A DNA stretch of 14,367 bases from Pseudomonadota bacterium (lineage in GTDB: Bacteria; Myxococcota_A; Polyangia; Polyangiales; Polyangiaceae), in the NCBI GenBank assembly GCA_023460875.1, contig JAEWOQ010000547.1, positions 1-14,367 on the forward strand, written 5' to 3'. The translations under genes and the position numbers were made by a program. Positions 1 through 7,714 of the stretch are shown in pieces; position 1 is the first letter of the stretch; each line of letters begins with the position of its first letter. The notes below the pieces were generated by a model. The model was not told where the DNA came from and did not search any database. It was given only the letters and a program-made list of their open reading frames with translations.

Positions 1-3000
1 CCCGTCCTCGTTGACCAGGTCCCCGTCGTACGCGGCCGTGGGATCGAGGAGCACCCGTACATCCACGCCGCCCGGCACCGCCGTCATCCCACCTACCTCC
101 GTGAGGCTCGGATGGAACTGGACGATCGTCCCCAGCACCTCGGCGGAGTAGTGCACGGCGATGCGGTGAATCTTCTCGGCCGCGGTGAGCCCACCGACAC
201 CCTCTTGGTGCTCGGCGATGAACTCGTCCTCCGGGACCTGGGCGATCTTCACAGCCGAATCGAGGCCTTGGTCCACGAGGTACGCCGCGGCTTCGAAGTC
301 GCTGGTGAGCCGGAAGACCCGCTGGATCTGCTTGATCCGATCGACCGGGACGGACTCGGGGTCGAACTCCTCGTCGTCCGCCGCCTTGTCGGCGAGGTAC
401 TGGTCGATGTTGCCGTGCTCGAGGTCGAAATTCGGGTTGTCCGCGAGGAACTGAGCCACCGCACCAAGCTCGGGCTCGTCGCCGTGAGCCGCTGCGTACG
501 CGGCCATGCCAGCAAGGAAGCGTTCGCTCTCCGCTCGCTCCCCGAACAGCTCGTAGAGCCTCTCCGCGTAAATGCGGTTGCGCTCCGCGCCCGCTTTCCC
601 GGGCGCGGGGATGGCCTCGAGCGCGCCTCCGATCGCGGCAGCCTCCTGCACGTAGGTCACCCACCCCAACGTCGAGTCCTCGTCCTCCAACGGCACCTTG
701 CCGAGATCCCCGACGCTCTCGAGGCCTTGCTCGGCGCGGTGATTGAAGAGCGCCGCCACGATGGGGAAGTAGTGCCCCACGGCCTCGTACATCTCGAAGA
801 CGAACTCGAGAGCGCCGGCCTCCGGCTCGGTCACGACCCCATCCTCGACCAGCCCCAGAAGTAGATCTTCGAAGCTACCTACGTGCTCGAAGTGCGCGCT
901 CGCGACGGCCTCCTGCGTTGCGGAAGACGGGTGGATGCCAACGGTCTGCGCCACCCACTGGGATGAACTCGCGATGGTGAAGGGGTTCGGGTCGACCCCG
1001 GCGACTTCTTGAGCACGGCGAGCGGAGAGCGTCGTGCAGTTGCCGGTACTCGAACCGGAGCTCGTTCGCTGCGTGTCCTCGTAGCTCACGGGTGACTCCG
1101 CGAGCGCGGTGTCATTCCCGTGCCCGGCGCAGGCGATCCACAGGGCCTTGTTCCTGCCCCAGTCAGTCGACAGCATGGGAGGGTCGAGCAGAACGTTCTG
1201 CCCCACCGCCGGCTCCGCCACCGAGATGCCGCCCTCGAGCACGCCCCGCCAATCTTCCTTGGACACGCGGTAGACCTGGGCCGCGGCTTGCTGACTGGCC
1301 GACGTCTGGAAATCCACCGTCGAGCCTCCGTCACCTGGAGCGGCGACCTTGGCGTATCCACCGAAGCGCACCGCCTCGCTTCCCGAGCCGCTGCTCCCCG
1401 TCCAGAGTTCGGTCCACCCCGCTGGGGTTGTGACGGTCGAGGTCCCCCGGCTGGTGAAGAGAGCCAGAACCAGGTCCCCCTCGTCGAGCGTCCCCGGCAG
1501 AGAGACGTTGTGACCCTGCGTAGCCGTCCCGAAGGAGGTCTGTGTGACGGAGGCAACTTCCGGAAACGACGCGAAGACCAGATCGAGCAGCCGCTTCTGC
1601 CACGGGATGGCGTCCCCGCCTTGCGTCATCATCCGGGCCAGCACGAGCCGCCAGTCGTCGAGCAGAGTCTGCGGGTGCTCGTCCGTTGGCCTCAACCTCT
1701 CCTCGAGAGCCTCGGGCACCGTTCTCCCGTGAATCGCGTTGACGAGCTCCTCGAAGAATCGTGCCGGCGCGACGTCCAGCAACTCCAGTAGGCTGATTCC
1801 CAGGCCTCCGCGGACCAGCGCGTAGATCACCTCCGGCTTCATGGGCTCGCTGAGGGCCGAACCCGGCACCTTCGCGTTGATCTCTCCCGCGATGAGCCAG
1901 GAGACCACGTAGCTGCGCACCAGGACTTCGTCCCGGCCCGTCGACTGCGCGACGAACGACAAGAAGTCAGGTCGCTCTTTCAGCCGATTCAGGCTTGCCC
2001 AGCGCTCCTCGTCCTCGCCGAGGCAGTCGGCTAGCGCTGCGTCGAGCCCCTCGTACTCCGACTCGCCGCTCGTCGCGACCCGGTCGACGACGAGGTTGGC
2101 CTCCTGCTCCTCGGCCGCGTTGAAGATCACTCCTACCGACGAAATCGTCACGAGCTCCGGATCGCCTCCGCCGGGAGGCTCCTGCTCCTCCTTGGCGTAG
2201 ACGATCAAGTTGACTTGACCGGCAGGAGGGCCGCAGGGGCTCAGTGGTGTGGTGACCACGGGTTCGTCGTAGAAGATCTCGTAGACCCCATCCCCGTCCG
2301 TCGTCGCGCTCCCCAGCTCGACCTCCTCGAGTCCGTCGGTGGTCCACGCCAGGTGGTAGGCCTCGAGCAGCACCTCGCCCACGGGAAGATCGATCGAGTT
2401 CCGAACGGCGCCGAAGACCCGGCGTCGGGTCGACGAGATGCTGACGGTCAGATCGATGACCTCGTTGTGCCCTGCTGCGATTCGTAGGTCCGATTGGGCG
2501 AGGATCTGCTCCGACGTACTGAAGACGCGAACCTGCAGGTTGGGCTGCGGGTGGTACGTACCGTTCTGATGGAAGTCTTCGGTCTTGTACGTGACCGCGT
2601 ACGAGCCACCTGGCCCCAGCATCGCCGTGCCGAGCTCCAGCTCGGACCCAGCCGTGATGTCGAAGACTCGAACCATGCCTGCGGTGAACGGGATGCCGTC
2701 CGGGTGTCGCACGTGCCCGGAGACGTGCCAGGTGTCTCCCGGCTCTGGACCTCCTCCGCCGTTGTCGGAGATCCAGTCGCTCTGCCCGATGACGATCCGT
2801 ACGGTCGCGCCGCTGGGGATCTCCTGAAACAGCTGCGTCGTGTGGACCACCTGGTCGGTGGTGTCCTCCACGACGAAGCGCAAGTTGGGCTTCTCTCTGG
2901 GGGGATAGAAGCCTGCGATGTTCTGCATGAACACGGGCTGCCACCCGCCGGTCTCGGGATCGTACCCACTCTGTCCCTGGTCCGTCTCGACGCCATTGAA

Positions 3001-3105
3001 CACGTCGAAGGCTTTGACTCGCGCGATCTCGTTCTGGTTCGCGGGTGTTTGGTTCGGCCAGACGAGCTCGATGTTGATGAAGTAGGGATTGGGGACCTGT
3101 GACAT
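1..3105 (-). CDS. Tc-toxin A-subunit-like giant protein (N-terminal part; runs off the left edge)
   Basis: An uninterrupted frame of 1035 codons runs from an ATG at 3105-3103 to base 1, so the C-terminus is missing. Reading from the N-terminus I see: about 120 residues of a beta-type domain; two transthyretin/carboxypeptidase-regulatory-like beta-sandwiches (about 125-215, starting WHVSGHVRHPDG, and 226-330, with DGDGVYEIFYDE); a helical stretch (about 378-515, with YALVRGGLGISLLELL) of the kind that follows them in TcA-like proteins; a beta-rich domain (about 518-725, with TTPAGWTELW) resembling jelly-roll modules of phage tail and surface proteins; then helices with the VRP1-like signature (about 920-985, RVFRLTSDFEAAAYLVDQGL and LTAAEKIHRIA). 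TcA subunits form the pentameric injection channel of Tc toxins, and the VRP1 region belongs to that shell. The toxin-like role is inference, because many environmental relatives have no tested function. The Shine-Dalgarno is weak (AGG seven bases before ATG). No TcB/TcC partner is visible in the window. Confidence 0.85.
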   Translation of the reverse strand, partial: MSQVPNPYFINIELVWPNQTPANQNEIARVKAFDVFNGVETDQGQSGYDPETGGWQPVFMQNIAGFYPPREKPNLRFVVEDTTDQVVHTTQLFQEIPSGATVRIVIGQSDWISDNGGGGPEPGDTWHVSGHVRHPDGIPFTAGMVRVFDITAGSELELGTAMLGPGGSYAVTYKTEDFHQNGTYHPQPNLQVRVFSTSEQILAQSDLRIAAGHNEVIDLTVSISSTRRRVFGAVRNSIDLPVGEVLLEAYHLAWTTDGLEEVELGSATTDGDGVYEIFYDEPVVTTPLSPCGPPAGQVNLIVYAKEEQEPPGGGDPELVTISSVGVIFNAAEEQEANLVVDRVATSGESEYEGLDAALADCLGEDEERWASLNRLKERPDFLSFVAQSTGRDEVLVRSYVVSWLIAGEINAKVPGSALSEPMKPEVIYALVRGGLGISLLELLDVAPARFFEELVNAIHGRTVPEALEERLRPTDEHPQTLLDDWRLVLARMMTQGGDAIPWQKRLLDLVFASFPEVASVTQTSFGTATQGHNVSLPGTLDEGDLVLALFTSRGTSTVTTPAGWTELWTGSSGSGSEAVRFGGYAKVAAPGDGGSTVDFQTSASQQAAAQVYRVSKEDWRGVLEGGISVAEPAVGQNVLLDPPMLSTDWGRNKALWIACAGHGNDTALAESPVSYEDTQRTSSGSSTGNCTTLSARRAQEVAGVDPNPFTIASSSQWVAQTVGIHPSSATQEAVASAHFEHVGSFEDLLLGLVEDGVVTEPEAGALEFVFEMYEAVGHYFPIVAALFNHRAEQGLESVGDLGKVPLEDEDSTLGWVTYVQEAAAIGGALEAIPAPGKAGAERNRIYAERLYELFGERAESERFLAGMAAYAAAHGDEPELGAVAQFLADNPNFDLEHGNIDQYLADKAADDEEFDPESVPVDRIKQIQRVFRLTSDFEAAAYLVDQGLDSAVKIAQVPEDEFIAEHQEGVGGLTAAEKIHRIAVHYSAEVLGTIVQFHPSLTEVGGMTAVPGGVDVRVLLDPTAAYDGDLVNEDG

Positions 3106-3120
3106 TTTCGAACCTATTCC

Positions 3121-3143
3121 CGCCCTCTCCCGAGAAGAGGGCG
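3121..3143 (-). promoter_or_regulatory. Hairpin in the leader of the Tc-like gene
   Basis: A perfect 8-base-pair inverted repeat (CGCCCTCT/AGAGGGCG) with a 7-base loop sits 15 bases upstream of the Tc-like start codon. It would form in the 5' leader of that transcript or act as an operator. There is no T-tract, so it is not a classical terminator. Function unknown. Confidence 0.35.
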
Positions 3144-3156
3144 CACCGGGACCGAA

Positions 3157-3171
3157 CCCCAATGGTTGGGG
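3157..3171 (-). promoter_or_regulatory. Second leader hairpin
   Basis: A perfect 6-base-pair inverted repeat, CCCCAA-TGG-TTGGGG, lies 13 bases beyond the first hairpin. With that hairpin it makes two consecutive stem-loops upstream of the Tc-like gene. Short GC-rich stems arise by chance in such DNA, so support is modest. Confidence 0.25.
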
Positions 3172-3796
3172 CAGACAGACGAACAAACGAGAGCCCCACA
3201 CGGCCGGGGCCCTGCACTTGGTGACCGTACATCCACGCTTCAGGAAGAAGACGTACGAGAACTCACGGAACTTCTATTCGCGAACGCGCGTGCGGCTCTG
3301 TTCATTCCGACACGCGATGCGGCTCTGGGTTCCCGGAGCCCTGATGCTTCTACGCGAAGCGCAAGGGCGCCGAGCTATGCGGAGCCGTCTACGGACTGCC
3401 CGCGCTGGAAGGCGGCTCGAGCAACTGGGACGACGCAACCGCGCGGGACAAGGCGGGGGGATGCACGTTGTGCGGATGGGGAACCGACATACTCATGCCC
3501 TTTCGTGGTTCGCAGACGGCTGACTCATCCGAACGGCGACGTCGAAACCTGAACTTTCACCCAGAACGGGAGTACACGAGCCTACGCTCGGAGCTCGCTA
3601 TCTGGATGCCCCTTCGCCGCCCAGCACCCTTCCAGGGAGATGGGCATGGCAAGTCCTTGTCTCTCGGCAACCCCGTGAACGCTCAGCGCCTCCTCTCGAA
3701 AACCTGGCCAGGGGACCATTTTTCGGCCGACCTGTCAATCAGGATCGAGTCGCATCGGAGGGATTTCTTCGGGGCATCACTTTCCGCTCACATGCG

Positions 3797-3810
3797 TTGA
3801 CGTTCGTCAA
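3797..3810. promoter_or_regulatory. Palindrome TTGACG-TT-CGTCAA (possible operator)
   Basis: Two 6-base half-sites in inverted orientation are separated by 2 bases, immediately followed by a second palindrome, TTCGAA (3811-3816). The spacing suits a dimeric regulator site about 260 bases before the lipase start, but nothing else links it to a regulator. Confidence 0.2.
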
Positions 3811-4067
3811 TTCGAAGGCGGCCGGGAGGCCTGACGTCCTGATCGATGTCCTTGCTCCTTGCGCGACCTTTGTGCTTGACGCGCTCGCCTCGCTGAACGC
3901 AATCATCGACGGTACGGTGCCGCGTCATGCCTCGAAGTAGTTCTACGTAAAGAGGAGCACGGCCCTGTTCCAGTGATCTCGGCTCCCCAATTCGGGCTCG
4001 ATGGTTCGGTCGTCTCCTCCGCGAGTAGGGCTCGAGCGAAGTCATCGCGACCACAACAAGATACTTC

Positions 4068-5102
4068 ATGGCAGACAAGACACTGCTCATCCCGGGCACC
4101 GGCGGGACTCAGCTCCTCAAGAACGGCGTCAGCCTCGGTCACCCTGCCGTCCTCAACCTGCGACTCTGGCTGATGAAGACGGCGGGCGTGAGCCTGCGGG
4201 AGACGGTGCTCGACATGAGCATGCGACACGTCCCCGGGCGCATCGAGCCCGACAGGACCACGCTCGCGGACGGTGCAAGGGTCACCGCCGGGCCCGTACT
4301 CACGGCGGCCTACAATCAGCTCCTCCCTCGAGTCGACGCGACCTTCACGTACGATTGGCGCGGCGACATCGAGTACAGCGCCCACCAGCTGATCGACCAC
4401 CTCACGGGCGAAGACTTGCACGGCGGCAAGTGGAAGCTGGTCGCCCATTCTCAGGGCGGGCTGGTGGCGCTGGCGGCGAGTCAGCTCTTTCGGGCGAAGA
4501 CGGGTCGTCCCTTCTCCTCGCTCGTGAGTCATCTGCTGCTCGTAGCCGTTCCTGTCTACGGCACGCTGAACGCTGCCAGCGCGCTCGTCGAAGGGCGTGA
4601 TCTCGGTGATGGCCCCGCCGCGGAGTTCCGGCAGATCGCGGGCACGTGGCCTGCGCTCTACCAGATGCTGCCGGACTTTCGGGCCCTACGTACCCGGACG
4701 GGCGACATCAGCCCCTACACTTTCCTCCACACCAAGACCTGGGATCGGTGCGCCTGGGTGTCGAAGGACCTGGTTCGAAGGGCCGTCGAGTTCAAGAGGA
4801 AGTACCTGCAGCACCCCTCGCAAGGCTTGGACGGCATCTACTATTCCCATCTCCTCTTCACCAACAAACCCACGTGGGACCACGCCGTGCGTGACGACGA
4901 CGGGACCATCCGCTTCGGAAAGAAGGGCGCAACCGGCGATGGTCTCGTGCCCTTCGAGGCCACGGTGTCGCGCATGACCGATGTCGAACGCCAACGAAGG
5001 CACGTGGTCGGACTGCAGGAGAACACACCGGAGCACTCGATGGTGATGACCGATGACTTCGTCGCCACTCGGGTGATCGACGAGCTGGAGAAGCTATCAT
5101 GA
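4068..5102 (+). CDS. LCAT-like alpha/beta-hydrolase (lipase/acyltransferase)
   Basis: The 344-residue product has the marks of the lecithin:cholesterol acyltransferase-like lipase group: an N-terminal strand and oxyanion-type loop (LIPGTGGTQ, 6-14), the nucleophile elbow AHSQGG with Ser128, a GDGLVP motif with Asp291 (compare GDGTVP of LCAT-type enzymes), and a late His323 in EHSMVMTD. Together they supply a complete Ser-Asp-His triad, so an active esterase, phospholipase or acyltransferase is likely; the substrate is not deducible. There is no signal peptide, so the enzyme starts in the cytosol unless a dedicated system exports it. The ATG at 4068 lacks a clear Shine-Dalgarno, but the conserved strand begins only five residues later, which supports this start. 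It overlaps the next gene by 4 bases (ATGA), implying translational coupling with an exported partner. Confidence 0.88.
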   Translation: MADKTLLIPGTGGTQLLKNGVSLGHPAVLNLRLWLMKTAGVSLRETVLDMSMRHVPGRIEPDRTTLADGARVTAGPVLTAAYNQLLPRVDATFTYDWRGDIEYSAHQLIDHLTGEDLHGGKWKLVAHSQGGLVALAASQLFRAKTGRPFSSLVSHLLLVAVPVYGTLNAASALVEGRDLGDGPAAEFRQIAGTWPALYQMLPDFRALRTRTGDISPYTFLHTKTWDRCAWVSKDLVRRAVEFKRKYLQHPSQGLDGIYYSHLLFTNKPTWDHAVRDDDGTIRFGKKGATGDGLVPFEATVSRMTDVERQRRHVVGLQENTPEHSMVMTDDFVATRVIDELEKLS

Positions 5103-6013
5103 GAGCGGCGCTCATCCTGGCCTTTGGTCTCGTGCCACTCACGGCGGCGGAGTGGACCCACGGCGCGCCGCCCGGGACTCCGAGCCCGTCACAGGCAGGC
5201 GCCACAACGGGCACTCCCGGGGAGGAAGCAGCCACGCTGCTGGAGCGCCACGGGGGCTCAGCGTGCCTTCTAGCGAAACGAGAGGCGAGTCTCGTCGACG
5301 ACGGTTTCGACCCCGACGCAGATCCAGAAGCAGCCACGCCCGCGGTCGTCTACGAGGCGACGGAGCATGCGGTCCGCCACACTTGCCACCGCCTCGGCTG
5401 CCTCGACGACCCTGACTCCGCCGAGCCAACCACCGGCACCTGTGGGCTTCCCCGCACCCCCGCAGATTGCGCCGGCGCAGGGATCTCCGCTTCGGGTCTC
5501 TGCGACGTGCATGTGCCCCTCGCGCCGCCCGAGGACATTCACCCGCACCGGTTCATGTTCACGGCGGCCGTGCTGATGGACATCAAAGCCCCTGAGAAGG
5601 ATGTGACGACGGACGGGGCCGCCGGATTTCTGTACCAGATCTCCCTGACACCAGCGAAGGCGAGCCCGCTCTCCACGGGCGGCTATCTCCACCACAGCCT
5701 CCCGAGCTGGTACCTCCACGTCGCCGGCTTCGCCTCGCTCCAGCGCGTCGGTCACGACGTTGGCCTCGTCTACAAACCCGGAACCTCGCTCTTCACCCGC
5801 GCGGGCGTCGCGGCGTTCGGCCAGCTCCGGGGCACCGGGAACCTCTGGGATGAGCGGACCTACCAGGTAGGCCCCTCGATCCACCTCGAGCTCATGCACA
5901 ACCTGCTCTTCCGCGGCGCCTGGCTGCCGTATTCGAGTCGCGGGGAGGTTGGGCCCATGTTCGTGGCCGGTCTCGAGTACTCCAAGCGACTTCTCGACGA
6001 TTTTGGTCGGTGA
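5099..6013 (+). CDS. Exported Cys-containing protein with beta-barrel-like C-terminal half
   Basis: I do not recognise the family. The 304-residue product begins with a short hydrophobic signal-peptide-like segment (about 1-17, ending in LTAA). A low-complexity linker rich in Gly, Pro, Thr and Ala follows, then a region with six cysteines (56, 96, 101, 115, 124, 135) that could form disulfides in the periplasm. From about residue 150 to the end there are repeated alternating polar/hydrophobic strands, many with aromatic residues (about 151-162, 204-217, 232-245, 255-278, 285-298), as in a small outer-membrane beta-barrel. The penultimate strand-like segment ends GLEYSKRL rather than with the usual terminal Phe. 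The ATG lies inside the lipase stop (ATGA), so the two proteins are probably made together. Possible roles are a lipase export or anchoring partner, or an immunity-type protein; neither is shown. Confidence 0.7.
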   Translation: MRAALILAFGLVPLTAAEWTHGAPPGTPSPSQAGATTGTPGEEAATLLERHGGSACLLAKREASLVDDGFDPDADPEAATPAVVYEATEHAVRHTCHRLGCLDDPDSAEPTTGTCGLPRTPADCAGAGISASGLCDVHVPLAPPEDIHPHRFMFTAAVLMDIKAPEKDVTTDGAAGFLYQISLTPAKASPLSTGGYLHHSLPSWYLHVAGFASLQRVGHDVGLVYKPGTSLFTRAGVAAFGQLRGTGNLWDERTYQVGPSIHLELMHNLLFRGAWLPYSSRGEVGPMFVAGLEYSKRLLDDFGR

Positions 6014-6054
6014 GTACTCGTCGGCGCGTCGCCCGGGCTCGGAGCACCTCCTTG

Positions 6055-6233
6055 GCCGCGGTCAGAGCCCCCGGCGTCGCCTGCCCCCCAACGAGCCAGA
6101 GATAGTCAGCCGTCGCGCGGTGGGTGATGTCCCACGGGCAATCGTCGACGGTGCGCCGGGCGCGCCGCGCAAATCGTTCCTCGATCGCGCTCTCGACGAT
6201 CTGTTCCGCCCTTGAGGTTGACTCCAAGGTCAA
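6055..6233 (-). pseudogene. Decayed paralogue of the small protein at 9263-9523
   Basis: The minus-strand reading from about 6233 (only TTG start codons available) gives RAEQIVESAIEERFARR, then RRTVDDCP and ATADYLWLV. It aligns with the 9263-9523 product over about 52 residues (roughly two thirds identical by eye), with one 3-base indel that keeps frame. Conservation of amino acids with in-frame gaps means the ancestral sequence was protein-coding. This copy looks degraded: there is no ATG or Shine-Dalgarno, and downstream of the homology the frame runs antisense into the 3' end of the gene at 5099-6013 without resembling the paralogue. The upstream side is closed by a stop at 6279-6281. It could still be expressed from a TTG start. 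Confidence 0.5.
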
Positions 6234-6365
6234 CGGGTCGGACGCAGCCCCGATGCTGGACGCGTTGTTCCCGCGGCCTCACCGGGGAAGGGGCAACTTC
6301 GGCGAGCAGTAGACTGTTCCGCCCGCGATTGACGGTCATCGCTGGGCAGCGAGTTCTTTTCTTCC

Positions 6366-6371
6366 AGGAGG
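6366..6371 (+). promoter_or_regulatory. Consensus Shine-Dalgarno AGGAGG
   Basis: A perfect AGGAGG lies 7 bases before the ATG at 6379, among the strongest ribosome-binding sites in the window. It fixes the start of the GRDP-like gene and shows that the gene's front end is under selection for translation. Confidence 0.75.
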
Positions 6372-6378
6372 AGATGCC

Positions 6379-6859
6379 ATGAGCAGCGTAATCGGAGCCG
6401 AGTCTTCGACGGGCAACCGGCCGATGGTCAGCGTCGACCTGATCCGCGCTTCCTATCGATCCGATGACTTCCCACAAGACTGGACGGAGGAGCAGCGTCG
6501 ACGTTCCCTCGACCGGTATGAACGATGGTTGCGGCTGAAGCAAAATGCACCCCAGTCGACGCCTGGCTCCCACGCGCGACATCGATCTCTTCTGGCACCT
6601 CCACATGCTCGCGCCGGTCGCCTACCACCGCGACTGCACGGCCAGCTTCGGCCGCGTGCTGGACCACGATGGCGGCTTCGGAAAGGGTGAGGGCGAAGCT
6701 GCCACACTCCGCGAGGTATTCCTCGCCACCGGCGCGCTCTGGGAGCAGACGTACAGCGAGCCCTATGGTGAGGATGGTCGCTGGGTGAGCGAACTGAGCG
6801 CGACGAAGTGCTGGCACGACTGCCAGGGTCGGTGCTGGCATGCATGCTCGGGATCGTGA
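6379..6859 (+). pseudogene. GRDP-like (glycine-rich domain-containing-like) gene with a one-base frameshift and CWHxC tail
   Basis: Two overlapping frames together encode one protein of the bacterial GRDP-like family. The first (from ATG 6379) gives VDLIRASYRSDDFPQDW and DRYERWLRLKQNAP. The second, one base later, gives LAPTRDIDLFWHLHML, AYHRDC, VLDHDGGFG and a TAA-free run to TGA 6857-6859. Removing one C from the CCCC run at 6550-6553 joins them as NAPSRRLAPTRDID, giving about 159 residues. The lesion may be a real mutation, a sequencing error, or slippage at the C-run. The tail KCWHDCQGRCWHACSGS holds two CWHxC units. The family's biochemical role is unknown to me. The last codons overlap the dioxygenase start by 20 bases, so the two genes are coupled. 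Confidence 0.75.
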
Positions 6860-7514
6860 AGGGCTCGCACCTGAGGTTTTCCGCTCGCTCCGGGAGCAGG
6901 GATACGCGCATCTACAGAAGAGCTTCGACTTGGAGTGCTTCCGGAGTCTCGCATCCGAGATCGGCCACGTCGTCGCAGAGGAGCCGATCGCGCTCCGCGA
7001 CGGTGCGCACGCATATGTTGCCAAGCCAGGCCCCGTTCCACTCCATACGGACCAAGCCCAAGTGGAGATCGTCGGATGGCACTGCCAGGAGCAGGACGAG
7101 CACGATGGGGCGTCCCTCCTCCTCGACAGCCAGGTCGTCCTCGGCGCCATGCACGGGTCCGACCGGGAGGCCCTTCGTCGTCTACGGCTTGCTTGCCCGC
7201 CGGTAGCCGGCGGCCCTCCGACGATGGCGGTTCCGGTGCTCCGATCGTTGCGCGGGCGGGAGCTCTTCTTCTGCTCACCGTGGCTGACGCCCGTGGACGA
7301 AGGGCACTGTCAGAAGGCGACGATTCGTCGGCTCTGGAGAAGCATCAAGGACGCGTGCGCACAATCGCTCGTCCGGGTTCGGCTTGCAGCGGGCGATGCG
7401 TTGTTCGTTGATAACCAGCGAGTGCTCCACGGCCGGCGTTCGATCCCCGCGAACAGCAGGCGGAGACTTCGCCGCGCCTGGGTGATCACGCGAGAAACGG
7501 CTCGACTGGAGTAG
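6840..7514 (+). CDS. TauD/TfdA-like Fe(II)/2-oxoglutarate-dependent dioxygenase
   Basis: The 224-residue product carries a facial-triad pattern: His69-x-Asp71 in PLHTDQAQVE, and the distal His197 in DNQRVLHGR, followed by Arg-rich RRRLRRAWVIT that can supply the 2-oxoglutarate-binding Arg. The block AAGDALFVDNQRVLHG is typical of TauD-like enzymes, which use iron, O2 and 2-oxoglutarate for hydroxylation or desaturation. The protein is a little shorter than TauD itself (about 280), so the N-terminal lid may be reduced. The ATG at 6840 lies within the GRDP-like tail and is preceded at a fair distance by AGGG. The overlap suggests that the GRDP-like protein, or something it binds, is connected with the substrate; that is inference. 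A 10-base palindrome (GGGACGTCCC) begins at the last base of the stop codon. Confidence 0.85.
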   Translation: MHARDREGLAPEVFRSLREQGYAHLQKSFDLECFRSLASEIGHVVAEEPIALRDGAHAYVAKPGPVPLHTDQAQVEIVGWHCQEQDEHDGASLLLDSQVVLGAMHGSDREALRRLRLACPPVAGGPPTMAVPVLRSLRGRELFFCSPWLTPVDEGHCQKATIRRLWRSIKDACAQSLVRVRLAAGDALFVDNQRVLHGRRSIPANSRRRLRRAWVITRETARLE

Positions 7515-7553
7515 GGACGTCCCACCTCGTGCTTGGTCCGGGCTGAGCCGGCA

Positions 7554-7568
7554 GCCCCTCGCAGGGGC
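7554..7568 (+). terminator. Small hairpin after the dioxygenase gene
   Basis: GCCCCT-CGC-AGGGGC forms a perfect 6-base-pair stem with a 3-base loop, 40 bases after the dioxygenase stop and before the next gene. No T-tract follows, so intrinsic termination is doubtful. The rest of the 200-base gap (7515-7714) shows no gene. Confidence 0.25.
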
Positions 7569-7714
7569 ATGGTGGTAGGGCCGCCGAACGACTTGGCAGG
7601 TGACGTTTGTCGGTGGGATCCAGCCGTGGACTTCGTCCGGCGAAGACACGGTGTGACCTTGCTTAGCCGACCTCCGCTTGTGGGTGCGAAACGTCGAGGC
7701 GTATCCTCCGACGA

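Larger units (their letters stand above)
3106..4067. other. Gene-free intergenic region (about 960 bases)
   Basis: This gap separates the divergently transcribed Tc-like and lipase genes. I translated all frames by eye and found only short, low-complexity or Arg-rich frames with no family resemblance. The open stretch 3345-3800 (plus) contains a Cys pair (CTLCG) and a Trp-rich start but no convincing start signal or domain. Besides the two leader hairpins it holds a 14-base palindrome at 3797-3810 and a near-repeat (GCGTGCGGCTCTG/GCGATGCGGCTCTG) around 3290-3327. It may be regulatory DNA or decayed cargo. Promoters for both flanking genes should lie here, but I could not pick out convincing -35/-10 pairs. 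Confidence 0.5.

Noticed and set aside
112..864. 250-codon plus-strand frame opposite the Tc-like gene
   Set aside because: It is antisense to the well-supported 1035-codon frame, with no start signal and no family motif.
1967..3232. 421-codon minus-strand frame in a different phase from the Tc-like gene
   Set aside because: The product is almost wholly Arg/Gly/Ser-rich, and the same bases in the adjacent phase encode recognisable beta-sandwich and TcA-like domains.
3660..3770. Stretch around CCTGGCCAGGGGACCATTTT that vaguely recalls insertion-sequence end regions
   Set aside because: There is no transposase frame, terminal inverted repeat pair or target duplication; the resemblance is impression only.
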